From JBFHFS01 sp041583495 (GTDB lineage Bacteria > Bacteroidota > Bacteroidia > Bacteroidales > Marinilabiliaceae): 64,000 nt of DNA. Below are positions 26,479 to 35,274 of the stretch, piece by piece. The translations under genes and the position numbers were made by a program. The stretch lies in NCBI GenBank assembly GCA_041583495.1, contig JBFHFS010000020.1, positions 1-64,000 of the forward strand, read 5' to 3'. The notes beneath the pieces are model-generated. The model ran no database searches. It was not told the origin of the DNA and saw only the letters and a program-made list of their open reading frames with translations. Each line of letters opens with the position of its first letter. Position 1 is the stretch's first letter.

Positions 26479-28911
26479 ATGAAGGTTCTGAAATTCGGGG
26501 GAACTTCGGTCGGATCGGCTGAAAACATCATTCGTGTTAAAAATATTGTCCAGTCGGTTGATCAACAAGTGGTCGTGGTGGTTTCCGCATTGGGGGGCAT
26601 TACCGATAAACTCATCCGGGCAGCCAAGCTGGCGGGGGAGGGAAATAAATCCTATCTAACACATCTTCAGGATATTATAATCACCCATCAAGCTCTTGTA
26701 AATGAGCTGTTTGGTCCTGGCGGCAAAGAAGAGATTCTGCGGTTTATCGAACCGGAGCTGGATGAGCTGCAGTCGATCCACAAAGGGGTCTTCCTGATTA
26801 AGGAACTTAGCCGAAAGAGCCTTGAGAGCATTTCCGGAATAGGAGAGAGACTCTCTTCAAAAATTATCGCCTCCTACATCTCCGGAGCGAAATGGTTCGA
26901 CAGCCGTTTGTACATCAAGACCTATTTTGGTCATGATCGTAACCTGGTCGACGTTGAATCGACCAACGCTTTGTTGCGGGAAATGCAGCCACAGCTGGGG
27001 GAAATTTCCCTTTTTCCCGGTTTTATCAGCAGCAACCGGAAAAATGATAATACCGTATTGGGACGCGGCGGATCAGATTATACCGCTGCCTTGTTGGCCG
27101 CAGCTTTCGGGGCCCAAAAACTGGAAATATGGACCGATGTGAATGGTTTCATGACCGCCGATCCCAAAGTGATAAGCCGTGCTTATTCCATCGAGCATCT
27201 GAGTTATATTGAAGCCATGGAGCTCTCTCATTTTGGGGCTAAGGTGCTCTATCCTCCTACCATTTTACCGGTTTATAAAACCAATATCCCCGTGGTTATT
27301 AAGAATACCTTTAATCCCACGGCCCCCGGTACCCTGATCGACCAGGAAAAGTTTATTCCGGGCCATCAGCAGATTAAAGGCATCTCTTCCATTAAAGGGG
27401 TTTCCTTGCTTACCATTCAGGGCATCGGAATGGTGGGGGTCACGGGTATTTCCATGCGGCTCTTTGCTTCGATGGCCGCTCACGAAATAAATATCGTGCT
27501 CATATCACAGGCCTCTTCCGAGAATAGCATTAGTATTGTTGTCGACCAGCTGCAGGCCGAGAGGGCCATCAAAGCCATCAAAAGGGAATTCAAACGCGAA
27601 ATCGCCGACGGACGCATCAATAATCTTATCACCGATGACCAAATGGCCGTGGTTGCCATTGTGGGCGAAAACATGAAGCGAACCACGGGTATTGCGGGGC
27701 TGCTGTTCGATAGCGTGGGCAAAAACGGTGTCAATGTTTATGCCATCGCCCAGGGGGGGTCGGAACTTAACATCTCTTTTGTCATAAAAGAAAAGGATAT
27801 TAAAAAGGCTCTCAATGTGATTCACGAATCGTTCTTTCTATCCGATTATTCACGGCTTAATGTCTTTTTGGTGGGGAAAGGCACCGTGGGCAGTAAGTTG
27901 CTCGACAGGATTGGAAACCAATCCCAAAAATTACTGAGTGAGAATAACCTGAGAATAAGATTGGTGGGATTGGCCTCCAGCAAGGCGATGATTTTCAATA
28001 ATGAAGGGTTAAACCCCGACAAGGCCGTGGAGGATCTGGCCAGACAAGGGACTCCCGGAACCGTGGCTGCCTTTCGCGACCAGATTATCAACATGAACCT
28101 GGCCAACAGTGTATTTGTCGATTGCACGGCCAGTAAAGAGGTGGCCGAGATTTATCAGTCGCTTTTAGATGCCAACGTTTCGGTGGTTACGGCCAACAAA
28201 ATAGCCAGTTCTTCCAATTATAAAACCTATAAACAGCTGAAAACCACCGCCCGCAATAAAGGTGTGAAGTTCTGTTTTGAAACCAATGTGGGAGCAGGGC
28301 TGCCCATCATCGCACCCATCAACGACCTGGTGAAGAGTGGCGACAGAATCGTACGGCTCGAAGCGGTTTTATCGGGTACTTTAAACTTTATCCTGAATAC
28401 CCTCTCGGAAGAAAAGCCTTTGTCGGAGGTGATTTTGGAAGCCAAGGAGAAAGGATTCAGTGAACCCGATCCCCGCATCGACCTGAGTGGTACCGATGTG
28501 GTGCGCAAGCTTCTGATCCTGGCCCGTGAATCGGGTTACGTGCTGGAGCAGTCGGATGTTGTGGTCGAACCCTTTGTTCCCCAGGATATGCTGGATCTGC
28601 CTTCTCTGGAGCTGTTTATGAAAAAAGTCCCCGCCCTCAACCAGGGGTTTGAAAAACGTCGCCAACTGGCCCTGTCGCAGGGCAGGCGCTTGCGCTATGC
28701 CGCCAGACTGGTCGAAGGAAAAGTGAACGTAGGCCTCATTGAGGTGGATAAAAACCATCCCTTCTACGATCTGGAAGGCAGCAACAATATTGTCCTCATC
28801 TGGTCCCAGAATTACGACCAACATCCCATGCAGATCAAAGGGTACGGGGCTGGTGCCGATGTGACCGCGGCAGGCGTTTTTGCCGATATTATTAAAGTGG
28901 CGAATATTTAA
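26479..28911 (+). CDS. thrA: Bifunctional aspartokinase / homoserine dehydrogenase
   Basis: The 810-residue fusion begins with the aspartokinase signature KFGGTSVGSAENI. The kinase domain covers about 1-290 and includes GRGGSDYTAALLAAA. Two ACT-type regulatory segments follow (VSLLTIQGIGMVGVTGIS and MAVVAIVGENMKRTTGIAG). The homoserine dehydrogenase part runs from about residue 455 (NVFLVGKGTVGSKLLDRIG) and contains SVVTANKIA and the GLPIIAPINDL region. It catalyses the first and third steps from aspartate to homoserine. ACT domains imply feedback control, usually by threonine. thrC and the ThrB-like gene are not adjacent but lie 20 kb away on the other strand. Confidence 0.96.
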   Translation: MKVLKFGGTSVGSAENIIRVKNIVQSVDQQVVVVVSALGGITDKLIRAAKLAGEGNKSYLTHLQDIIITHQALVNELFGPGGKEEILRFIEPELDELQSIHKGVFLIKELSRKSLESISGIGERLSSKIIASYISGAKWFDSRLYIKTYFGHDRNLVDVESTNALLREMQPQLGEISLFPGFISSNRKNDNTVLGRGGSDYTAALLAAAFGAQKLEIWTDVNGFMTADPKVISRAYSIEHLSYIEAMELSHFGAKVLYPPTILPVYKTNIPVVIKNTFNPTAPGTLIDQEKFIPGHQQIKGISSIKGVSLLTIQGIGMVGVTGISMRLFASMAAHEINIVLISQASSENSISIVVDQLQAERAIKAIKREFKREIADGRINNLITDDQMAVVAIVGENMKRTTGIAGLLFDSVGKNGVNVYAIAQGGSELNISFVIKEKDIKKALNVIHESFFLSDYSRLNVFLVGKGTVGSKLLDRIGNQSQKLLSENNLRIRLVGLASSKAMIFNNEGLNPDKAVEDLARQGTPGTVAAFRDQIINMNLANSVFVDCTASKEVAEIYQSLLDANVSVVTANKIASSSNYKTYKQLKTTARNKGVKFCFETNVGAGLPIIAPINDLVKSGDRIVRLEAVLSGTLNFILNTLSEEKPLSEVILEAKEKGFSEPDPRIDLSGTDVVRKLLILARESGYVLEQSDVVVEPFVPQDMLDLPSLELFMKKVPALNQGFEKRRQLALSQGRRLRYAARLVEGKVNVGLIEVDKNHPFYDLEGSNNIVLIWSQNYDQHPMQIKGYGAGADVTAAGVFADIIKVANI

Positions 28912-28930
28912 GAAAGAGGTAAAAAAGAAA

Positions 28931-28966
28931 AAACACCTTCCGTATTTCCGGGAGGTGTTTTTTTTT
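28931..28966 (+). terminator. Intrinsic terminator after thrA
   Basis: AAACACCTTCC (28931-28941) pairs with GGGAGGTGTTT (28950-28960) over 11 bp with one G-T pair and an 8-base loop. T residues continue to 28966. It starts 20 bp after the thrA stop. Confidence 0.9.
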
Positions 28967-29044
28967 ACCTGTTTTCATGAATTTCCTGGTTCTGAAACCA
29001 GGACCGTACCCTTTTTAAGGCCACGCAACTGATTCTTTTTTTTG

Positions 29045-29117
29045 AGCGGAAAACGAGACTCGAACTCGCGACCCCCAGCTTGGGAAGCTGATGCTCTACC
29101 AACTGAGCTACTTCCGC
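29045..29117 (-). tRNA. tRNA-Gly (anticodon CCC)
   Basis: The minus strand gives a 73-base cloverleaf. The acceptor GCGGAAG pairs with TTTCCGC with a closing G-T pair. The anticodon loop is TTCCCAA in a TCAGC/GCTGG stem, giving anticodon CCC for GGG codons. The T-arm carries GTTCGAGTC and the discriminator is U, as expected for glycine. CCA is not encoded. Confidence 0.93.
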
Positions 29118-29129
29118 GTTTTATCTGTG

Positions 29130-29137
29130 CAAAAATA
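29130..29137 (-). promoter_or_regulatory. -7 box for tRNA-Gly
   Basis: The minus strand reads TATTTTTG, an exact TAnnTTTG match, 13 bases before the tRNA. The closest TTTG is 24 bp further upstream, longer than the usual spacing, so the -33 element is uncertain. Confidence 0.45.
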
Positions 29138-29386
29138 TAAAATTTATTCTTTTCTCCAATCCAAAACTAAAAAATTGACCAATTTCTTCTTTTGTTGAAA
29201 AAAACAAGGAGCAGCTTGAACATTTGGCATATTGAATGGTTTTTTGGTATAAAGGATTTAAACCAGATGAATTGGGAATGCTCATGAATCTCAAGAGTTT
29301 CCCATTCCTCTCGCCGATAATAAACCGGTCTGTTTCTTTGGGTGAGGGGGTGGTTTCTGGTTCGAACGACTTTATTCTTATTTAGA
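29138..29386. other. Intergenic spacer between tRNA-Gly and the E2 gene
   Basis: Together with the flanking promoters this is a gene-free stretch of about 340 bp between divergent units. It is AT-rich on the tRNA side and has no convincing frame, hairpin terminator or repeat. Confidence 0.5.
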
Positions 29387-29418
29387 TTTGTTTAAAATAA
29401 GCGTTTGCTATATTTTTG
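29387..29418 (+). promoter_or_regulatory. Consensus promoter for the 2-oxoacid dehydrogenase operon
   Basis: TTTG (29387-29390), 20 bp, then TATTTTTG (29411-29418) match TTTG-N19-21-TAnnTTTG exactly. The leader to the ATG at 29455 would be about 30 bases. It should drive E2 and, by read-through, E1. Confidence 0.75.
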
Positions 29419-29454
29419 CCTGCGAAAAAAACGGATAATTATAAAATCAAGTAT

Positions 29455-30771
29455 ATGTCAACATTTGAAATAGTAATGCCCAAAATGGGAGAAAGTGTCG
29501 AGGAAGCAACCATCACCAAATGGTTTGTCAAAGAAGGCGACACGATTGAGGAAGACGAGGTTCTTCTGGAAATTGCCACCGACAAGGTGGACTCAGAGAT
29601 TCCTTCCCCGGTGGCCGGAACGGTCAAAGAGATCCGGTTTAACGTCGACGATGTGGTGGCTGTTGGAACAATCATCGCATCCATTGCCATGGAGGGCGAA
29701 GAGGGTGAACCAGAGGAAAAGAGCGTGCCCTCTGAGAAGGCGGCCTCAGCTGCCAAATCGGCTCCTAAAACCCAATCAGCCAAGCCTACCATTAAGGAAG
29801 AAGGGCTCAAAGTAGAAGCCCGGGTTTCGGAAGCCACCAGTGACCGCTTCTATTCCCCTCTGGTAAAAAGTATTGCCAAAGAGGAGGGCATCACTTTGAC
29901 CGAGCTGGATAAGATTCCTGGAACGGGAAAAGAGGGCCGGGTCACCAAAAACGATATTCTGACCCATCTCGATAACCGGAAAAGCGCGCCCAGGGAGTCT
30001 GCAAAAAAGGCAGAGGTGCCCCCCAAACCCGCTCCCCCCAAACAAGACGTTAAAGCGGGGACAAGCGATGTTGTGGTGGAGATGGATCGTATGCGTAAGC
30101 TGATTGCCGATCATATGGTGATGTCGAAACAGGTTTCCCCGCATGTTACCTCGGTGGTGGAAGCCGATGTGACCAACCTGGTACTCTGGCGCAACCGGAT
30201 GAAGGATGAATTTATGAAAAAATACGGAGAGAAGCTCACCTTTATGCCGCTCTTTGCAGAGGCTGTGGCCAAAGCTCTGCGCGATTTCCCGGGGGTGAAT
30301 GCTTCGGTCTCCGGTGATACCATCATTCTGAGGAAAAATGTGAATGTGGGTTTGGCTGTGGCCCTGCCTTCGGGTAATCTGATTGTCCCGGTTATTAAGC
30401 AGGCCGATCAAAAAAACCTGACGGGTCTGGCCTCCGAAATTAACCGTTTGGCCAATGCCGCCCGTGAGAATAAGCTGTCACCCGATGACATTCAGGGGGG
30501 AACCTTTACCATCACCAATTTTGGCTCCTTTCAAAACATCATTGGAACGCCCATCATCAATCAGCCTCAGGTGGCTATCCTGGCAACCGGAGCCATAGAA
30601 AAGAAACCTGCGGTGCTGGAAACGCCCACGGGGGATGTCATCGCGATCCGCCACAAGATGTATCTTTCGCTCTCATACGATCACCGGGTGGTCGACGGAG
30701 CCCTGGGTGGCTTCTTCCTTAAGCGGGTGGCCGATTATCTGGAACAAGCCAAATTGGATCGTGAGATTTAA
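29455..30771 (+). CDS. Dihydrolipoamide acyltransferase (E2) of a 2-oxoacid dehydrogenase complex
   Basis: I start at the ATG at 29455 (MSTFEIVMPKMGESVEE), as the frame upstream has only a TTG within the promoter. The 439-residue protein has a single lipoyl domain (about 1-78, lipoyl Lys in EIATDKVDSEI), a Pro/Ala-rich linker, a peripheral subunit-binding domain (FYSPLVKSIAKEEGITLTEL.., near 130-170), a second linker, and the catalytic domain with SYDHRVVDGALGG near the C-terminus. It transfers the acyl group to CoA. A fused E1 gene follows after 74 bp. The branched-chain (2-oxoisovalerate) type is favoured by the E1 sequence; E3 is not in the window. Confidence 0.9.
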   Translation: MSTFEIVMPKMGESVEEATITKWFVKEGDTIEEDEVLLEIATDKVDSEIPSPVAGTVKEIRFNVDDVVAVGTIIASIAMEGEEGEPEEKSVPSEKAASAAKSAPKTQSAKPTIKEEGLKVEARVSEATSDRFYSPLVKSIAKEEGITLTELDKIPGTGKEGRVTKNDILTHLDNRKSAPRESAKKAEVPPKPAPPKQDVKAGTSDVVVEMDRMRKLIADHMVMSKQVSPHVTSVVEADVTNLVLWRNRMKDEFMKKYGEKLTFMPLFAEAVAKALRDFPGVNASVSGDTIILRKNVNVGLAVALPSGNLIVPVIKQADQKNLTGLASEINRLANAARENKLSPDDIQGGTFTITNFGSFQNIIGTPIINQPQVAILATGAIEKKPAVLETPTGDVIAIRHKMYLSLSYDHRVVDGALGGFFLKRVADYLEQAKLDREI

Positions 30772-30845
30772 ACGATTACAAGCTGAGAGTAAATGCTATA
30801 GCCATAATGGCTGCTTTAAAAGATTAAACTTAACTCATACAAATT

Positions 30846-32897
30846 ATGAAAAGCCTGGTTCCCGAAATATATACTGTAAAAAAGACCGAGAAAGAAAAGC
30901 TTTTGGAATGGTATTATCTTTTGTTTCTGGGGCGTACGCTGGATGAACGCGCCCCAAACTATCTGAAACAGGCCATTGGCTGGTCTTACCATGCTCCGGC
31001 TGCCGGTCATGATGGTATCCAACTGGCTATAGGTCAACATTTCAGACGAAACAAAGACCATCTTTTTCCTTACTACCGCGATTTGCAAACCGTTGTCGCG
31101 GCTGGTCTTACGGCCGAGGAGATTATCTACAACGGCATTTCCAAGGATGCGGATGTGGCAGGTGGCGGCCGGCATATGTCGAACCATTTTGCCAAGCCTG
31201 CCTGGAACATCCACAATGTGAGTTCCAGCACCGGTAACCATACCCTGCATGCCTCCGGTTTGGGCCGTGCCCTGAAGACCTATGGCGAAAAGGATGCCGT
31301 GGTGATCAGCTCCCAGGGCGAGAGTTCGGTCTCTGAAGGTTATGTTTATGAGGCCATCAATGGCGCCTCCAACGAACAACTGCCCGTGGTGTTTGTATTT
31401 CAGGACAATGGCTATGGCATCTCGGTACCCAAAAAAGACCAGACAGCCAACCGCCGGGTGGCGCGTAACTTCGAAGGTTTTAAAAACCTGCGCATCATCT
31501 ATTGTAACGGAAAGGACGTTTTCGATTCGATGAATGCCATGGAGGAGGCTGTGAACTGGGCCATGAAGGAACAAAAGCCGGTGATCGTTCACGCCAATGT
31601 GGTGCGCATTGGCTCCCATTCCAACTCCGATAAACATGAGCTGTACCGCGACGAAAACGAACTGGGTTATGTGCGGGAGTACGACCCCCTCTATAAATTC
31701 AGACGTATGCTCACGCGTTATAACCGGGCTACCGAAGAGGAGTTGGCGGCCATCGAGGAAAAGGTGGCACTGGAGGTGAAGGAGGCGCATAAAAAAGCCT
31801 TAAAAGCCCCCCATCCAACCCCCGAATCGATTCATGACTTTGTCTATCCCGAGGCGTATAAAGCCGAAAAATATCCCGAGGGTATTCATAACCAGGAGGG
31901 AAAACCCATAAAATTTATTCAGGCCCTGAATGACACCCTGAAAGCCGAGTTCAGACTCAATCCCGACACCTACCTATGGGGGCAGGACATCGCCAACAAG
32001 GAGAAGGGAGGAATCTTTAATGTGTCGAAGGGTCTTCAGCAGGAGTTTGGAAAAACCCGTGTGTTTAATGCCCCCATTGCCGAAGACTACATCATGGGAA
32101 CGGCCAATGGCATGAGTCGGTACAACTCTAAGATCCGGGTGGTGGTCGAAGGGGCTGAGTTTGCCGATTATTTCTGGCCAGCCATGGAACAGTATGTGGA
32201 AACTACGCACGAATACTGGCGAACCAAGGGACAGTATTCGCCCAACATTACCGTGCGACTGGCTTCGGGCGGCTACATTGGCGGGGGCCTGTATCATTCT
32301 CAAACCACCGAAGGCGCCCTGACCACCTTCCCCGGTGTGCGGGTGGTGTATCCATCCTTTGCCGACGATGCCGCGGGGTTGCTCAGAACCTCTATTCGCT
32401 CCAACGGGATGACGCTCTTTCTGGAACCCAAGGCGCTGTATAATTCACCTAAAGCCGCCACAGTGGTGCCCGACGACTTTGAGGTTCCCTTTGGAAAGGC
32501 CCGGATCAGACGTGAAGGACAGCATCTAACCATGATAACCTATGGCAATACCACGCATATGTGCCTGGAGGCTGCGCAGATATTATCGGAGAAGGAGGGT
32601 GTCGAGGTGGAAGTGATCGACTTGCGCTCACTCATCCCACTGGATAAAAACACCATCTTTAACTCCCTGAAAAAGACTTCACGGGCTTTGGTGGTCCACG
32701 AGGATAAGGTGTTTGCTGGTTTTGGCGGGGAGGTGGCTGCCATTATCGCCGACGAGGCTTTCGAATTTCTGGATGCTCCCGTGCGCAGGGTGGGCTCTGA
32801 ATTTACCCCCGTGGGCTTTAACCGTATTTTGGAAGCCGCCGTTTTGCCCAACACGGATAAGATCCTGAAGGCTGCCAGGGATCTGGTGTCGTTTTAA
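30846..32897 (+). CDS. Fused alpha/beta E1 component of a 2-oxoacid (probably branched-chain) dehydrogenase
   Basis: The 683-residue protein joins the alpha subunit (about 1-330) to the beta subunit (about 350-683). In the alpha part the thiamine diphosphate/metal motif is SQGESSVSEG with QDNGYGIS (E159, N188, Y190). Glu at this place is known from branched-chain E1, where pyruvate E1 has Asp. The beta part has IAEDYIMGTANGMS, EGAEFADYFWPAMEQ and VEVIDLRSLIPLDKNTI. It decarboxylates a 2-oxoacid and passes the acyl group to the E2 encoded just upstream. Fusion of alpha and beta is common in Bacteroidota. Confidence 0.9.
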   Translation: MKSLVPEIYTVKKTEKEKLLEWYYLLFLGRTLDERAPNYLKQAIGWSYHAPAAGHDGIQLAIGQHFRRNKDHLFPYYRDLQTVVAAGLTAEEIIYNGISKDADVAGGGRHMSNHFAKPAWNIHNVSSSTGNHTLHASGLGRALKTYGEKDAVVISSQGESSVSEGYVYEAINGASNEQLPVVFVFQDNGYGISVPKKDQTANRRVARNFEGFKNLRIIYCNGKDVFDSMNAMEEAVNWAMKEQKPVIVHANVVRIGSHSNSDKHELYRDENELGYVREYDPLYKFRRMLTRYNRATEEELAAIEEKVALEVKEAHKKALKAPHPTPESIHDFVYPEAYKAEKYPEGIHNQEGKPIKFIQALNDTLKAEFRLNPDTYLWGQDIANKEKGGIFNVSKGLQQEFGKTRVFNAPIAEDYIMGTANGMSRYNSKIRVVVEGAEFADYFWPAMEQYVETTHEYWRTKGQYSPNITVRLASGGYIGGGLYHSQTTEGALTTFPGVRVVYPSFADDAAGLLRTSIRSNGMTLFLEPKALYNSPKAATVVPDDFEVPFGKARIRREGQHLTMITYGNTTHMCLEAAQILSEKEGVEVEVIDLRSLIPLDKNTIFNSLKKTSRALVVHEDKVFAGFGGEVAAIIADEAFEFLDAPVRRVGSEFTPVGFNRILEAAVLPNTDKILKAARDLVSF

Positions 32898-33088
32898 GAA
32901 GGGTTGATCAGGCTGGCCTCTGTTTTTGTGAAAATTCCCCTGCAGTAACCCAAAGAGAGGTTCTGAGGGGGCCTGAGCCACTAATAGGAATCGTTTAAGT
33001 GAAACCAACAGAAGATGATTATGAGTTGTGTAACAGGCATTGAACCCGCCTGCCAACCAAAATCACGACTCTTTAACAAACAAAACAT

Positions 33089-33607
33089 ATGAATATGAAA
33101 AAGATAGGGATGTTCTACAGCTTTAGGTCGCATAAAACCAAGCATCAGGTTCAGAAAATAAAGAAGCTTCTGGGCGATGATTTGGTCGAAGAGGTGAATG
33201 TGGACGAGGCTGGTCATCAGGAATTTGAAAAGTTTAACCATTATATTCTGGCCGTTCCCACATGGTTCGATGGCGAGTTGCCTACCTATTGGGATGAATT
33301 TTTGCCCACCATTGAAGAGGATGCGCTTAATGGAAAGGTCTTTGCCCTCTTTGGCGGTGGCGATCAAAAGAGATATGCCGAGAATTTTGTGGATGGACTG
33401 GGCATCATGGCCGATTATATTGAAGCTCGTGGTGGTACCATTGTTGGACACACCTCCGCCGAGGGGTATACTTTTGAGCGCTCCCGGGCCCTCAGGGACA
33501 ACAATCAATTTGTTGGCCTGGCTCTGGACATTGAGAATCAGGCGGCCCTGACCGACGAGCGAATTGAAAGTTGGGTTAAAGACCTTAAAAAGGCATTTGG
33601 TCTATAA
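33089..33607 (+). CDS. Flavodoxin with an atypical phosphate-binding loop
   Basis: The 172-residue protein has the long-chain flavodoxin layout. VPTWFDGELPTYWDEFLP matches the conserved PTWxxGELxxDWD segment, VFALFGGGDQKRYAENFVDG matches the next strand and FMN loop, and the extended C-terminal half is present. The usual N-terminal FMN phosphate loop (S/T-x-T-G-N-T) reads SFRSHKT at residues 11-17, so Gly-Asn is replaced by Ser-His-Lys. It may still bind FMN, or the loop may be adapted. A second Met at 33095 is an equal start candidate. It stands alone, followed by a strong terminator. Confidence 0.82.
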   Translation: MNMKKIGMFYSFRSHKTKHQVQKIKKLLGDDLVEEVNVDEAGHQEFEKFNHYILAVPTWFDGELPTYWDEFLPTIEEDALNGKVFALFGGGDQKRYAENFVDGLGIMADYIEARGGTIVGHTSAEGYTFERSRALRDNNQFVGLALDIENQAALTDERIESWVKDLKKAFGL

Positions 33608-33643
33608 CCGAAGCAAGCACCCTATGTAATTTAGATCATCTTC

Positions 33644-33675
33644 TCCCGGAAAGTTCTTTTCCGGGATTTTTTTTT
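33644..33675 (+). terminator. Intrinsic terminator after the flavodoxin gene
   Basis: TCCCGGAAA (33644-33652) and TTTCCGGGA (33658-33666) form a perfect 9-bp stem with a 5-base loop, followed by a run of nine T. Confidence 0.9.
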
Positions 33676-34477
33676 CTTCCAGGCAGGATTTCAATCTCCA
33701 TGGTTATACGGGCAGAATTCTTTTCAGGTCCTTCAGCACCCCCCGCCGGAAAGGGAGCTTTTAGCGCCTTTTTCTTTTAAACATAATGAAGCCCATTTCC
33801 CAGCCTCATCCGACAACGCTTTTATCAGGGGGAAAGAATATAAAAAAAGCCATTGAAGATCCTTTCACCCCAAAAACAGAGCCCCCTTTTGGGTTTTTGC
33901 CGTTGGGTACCCGATGGGAATAATCAGCACCGGGTTTCCAGCCCCGGAAGCCTCAAAACGGGATGGGAGAGGAGCGAACCTGCCCCTGTCAGCATGGTTT
34001 ACAAGTGTAAACCCGGCAATTCGACCCTCATTCAGGTTGTGTTACAAGATTGAAAGCGCCTTGCATACAACTTCAAAATTCACAAAATCAGCAACTTACA
34101 TCAATTAATAAAAGAGATACATCAACCCATGCATTACAAGGACTGCATAATTATACATTGGAGGTTTAAAAGACGCTAAAAATCAGTTTTAACCGTTGAA
34201 GCCCAGTGGTTTACAGCAATCACATGCAGCAATGCTTACAAGCCATCCAAAAACACGCGATGCCCCTTTAAAACCAGCCTTTCAGACCAGTCACCACACG
34301 AATATGAGATCGATTTCAGTCGCTTAAGGAGGCGGTTTAGGTTAAGCACGATTCCTCTGATCTTTATTTAAATCACTGGGTTTTAATGGAATCGACAGGC
34401 GATCTAAAGCAGCTTAAGCGTTTACCGATGTGAACCCGTCGATAGGATTGGCCCGACTCCCTGAAATCGCTTTTCTG
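33676..34477. other. Long gene-free region upstream of the XRE regulator
   Basis: About 800 bp without a convincing gene. Short frames here (for example 33853-34053) lack any family pattern and overlap each other. The stretch contains one perfect GTTTACA-AG-TGTAAAC site and several half sites (TTACA) between 34020 and 34250. It may be a long regulatory region or hold an unrecognised small RNA. I cannot support a specific RNA. Confidence 0.45.
33997..34012. promoter_or_regulatory. Palindromic GTTTACA-AG-TGTAAAC site
   Basis: The arms GTTTACA and TGTAAAC are perfect 7-bp inverted repeats with a 2-bp spacer. This is the most symmetrical copy of a motif that recurs over the next 4 kb around the XRE gene. 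It lies about 550 bp before that gene. Confidence 0.55.
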
Positions 34478-34504
34478 TATACAAATGTAATTTGCAAATG
34501 TAAA
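34478..34504. promoter_or_regulatory. Two tandem sites overlapping the XRE promoter
   Basis: TATACA-AA-TGTAAT (34478-34491) and TTTGCA-AA-TGTAAA (34491-34504) are adjacent imperfect copies of the GTTTACA-NN-TGTAAAC motif. The second contains the -33 TTTG of the regulator promoter. Binding here would block RNA polymerase, which fits autorepression. Confidence 0.55.
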
Positions 34505-34522
34505 ACTTTGTTTTTAGTTTTG
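34491..34522 (+). promoter_or_regulatory. Consensus promoter of the XRE regulator gene
   Basis: TTTG (34491-34494), 20 bp and TAGTTTTG (34515-34522) match the Bacteroidota consensus exactly. The expected start is near 34529, about 35 bases before the ATG. Confidence 0.7.
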
Positions 34523-34563
34523 TAAACATCGTTTGTTACATCTGTGGCAAATCCTATTCAACC

Positions 34564-35070
34564 ATGAAAGAACGTTTACAAGAGTTACTCGACCATGAGC
34601 ACCTCACGCCGGTTCGTTTCGCCGAACTCGTGGAGGTACAGCGCTCCAGCGTGAGTCATGTCCTCTCTGGACGCAATAAACCAAGTCTGGATTTTATCGG
34701 TAAGATTCTCTCGGCTTTTCCCCATGTGAGTCCTGATTGGCTTATTTTGGGTACAGGGGAGTATAAACGCACCCCTTCGGGACGGTCTTTGGAGTCGCCC
34801 GTGGTGAACCGGGAGGTCAGACCGGCATCACCCCAGCAGCCCCCCCTTAAAAGCCCCCCGCCGGTCCGGGAAGAGTCGCAGGCGGCCTATGGACAAAGAG
34901 CCCTCTTCGAGGAGTCCCTTCGGGCGCCTGCTGCTCCAGAGCGGACTGCGGTTCCCGGCCAGCATAAGCCTCCAGAGGCTCCCCCCGCCGAACGGGAGCT
35001 CTCCCCGGTGGTAAAAATGGTTTTTTTCTACGCCGACCGGACTTTTGAGGTTTACTATCCTAATGGTTAA
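34564..35070 (+). CDS. XRE-family helix-turn-helix regulator with Pro-rich linker
   Basis: Residues 1-65 form a Cro/CI-type helix-turn-helix (MKERLQELLDHEHLTPVRFA, then QRSSVSHVLSGRNKPSLDFI and the family-typical PDWLILGTGEYK). A Pro/Ala/Glu-rich, probably unstructured linker covers about 70-145. A short conserved-looking tail ends VVKMVFFYADRTFEVYYPNG. The promoter is overlaid by two inverted-repeat sites, and further copies lie before the downstream pyrimidine and DUF4105 genes. This suggests self-control and control of neighbours. The ligand and the role of the tail are unknown. Confidence 0.85.
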   Translation: MKERLQELLDHEHLTPVRFAELVEVQRSSVSHVLSGRNKPSLDFIGKILSAFPHVSPDWLILGTGEYKRTPSGRSLESPVVNREVRPASPQQPPLKSPPPVREESQAAYGQRALFEESLRAPAAPERTAVPGQHKPPEAPPAERELSPVVKMVFFYADRTFEVYYPNG

Positions 35071-35135
35071 TTACTTCCGCTGTCACCAATTCCCCTCGCC
35101 TTCATTTTTAAGATGCCGGTTCTGAATCTTTTTTC

Positions 35136-35143
35136 TATATTTG
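35136..35143 (+). promoter_or_regulatory. -7 box for pyrK-pyrD
   Basis: TATATTTG matches TAnnTTTG exactly, with no TTTG at the expected -33 place. The start would be near 35150, a few bases before the inverted-repeat site at 35160. Confidence 0.45.
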
Positions 35144-35159
35144 TGTGGTTCAATCGGGT

Positions 35160-35175
35160 GTATACATTTGTAAAC
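35160..35175. promoter_or_regulatory. GTATACA-TT-TGTAAAC site before pyrK
   Basis: This copy of the local inverted-repeat motif has 6 of 7 symmetrical arm positions. It lies just downstream of the predicted pyrK start point and 100 bp before its ATG, where a bound protein could obstruct transcription. Confidence 0.55.
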
Positions 35176-35274
35176 ACTCCTTTTGCCGGATCTGCTTCGG
35201 TGGGTTCTTTGTGAGCGGCGGCCTCTGTTTCAGGGGTTTGTTTTGAATCAGTAATAACCAATAGCGTGTTGTAA

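Noticed and set aside
30846..32897. The E1 alpha part has GES in place of the GDG thiamine motif, suggesting an inactive enzyme.
   Set aside because: Branched-chain E1 enzymes use Glu at this metal ligand position, and the following Asn and Tyr (N188, Y190) are kept.
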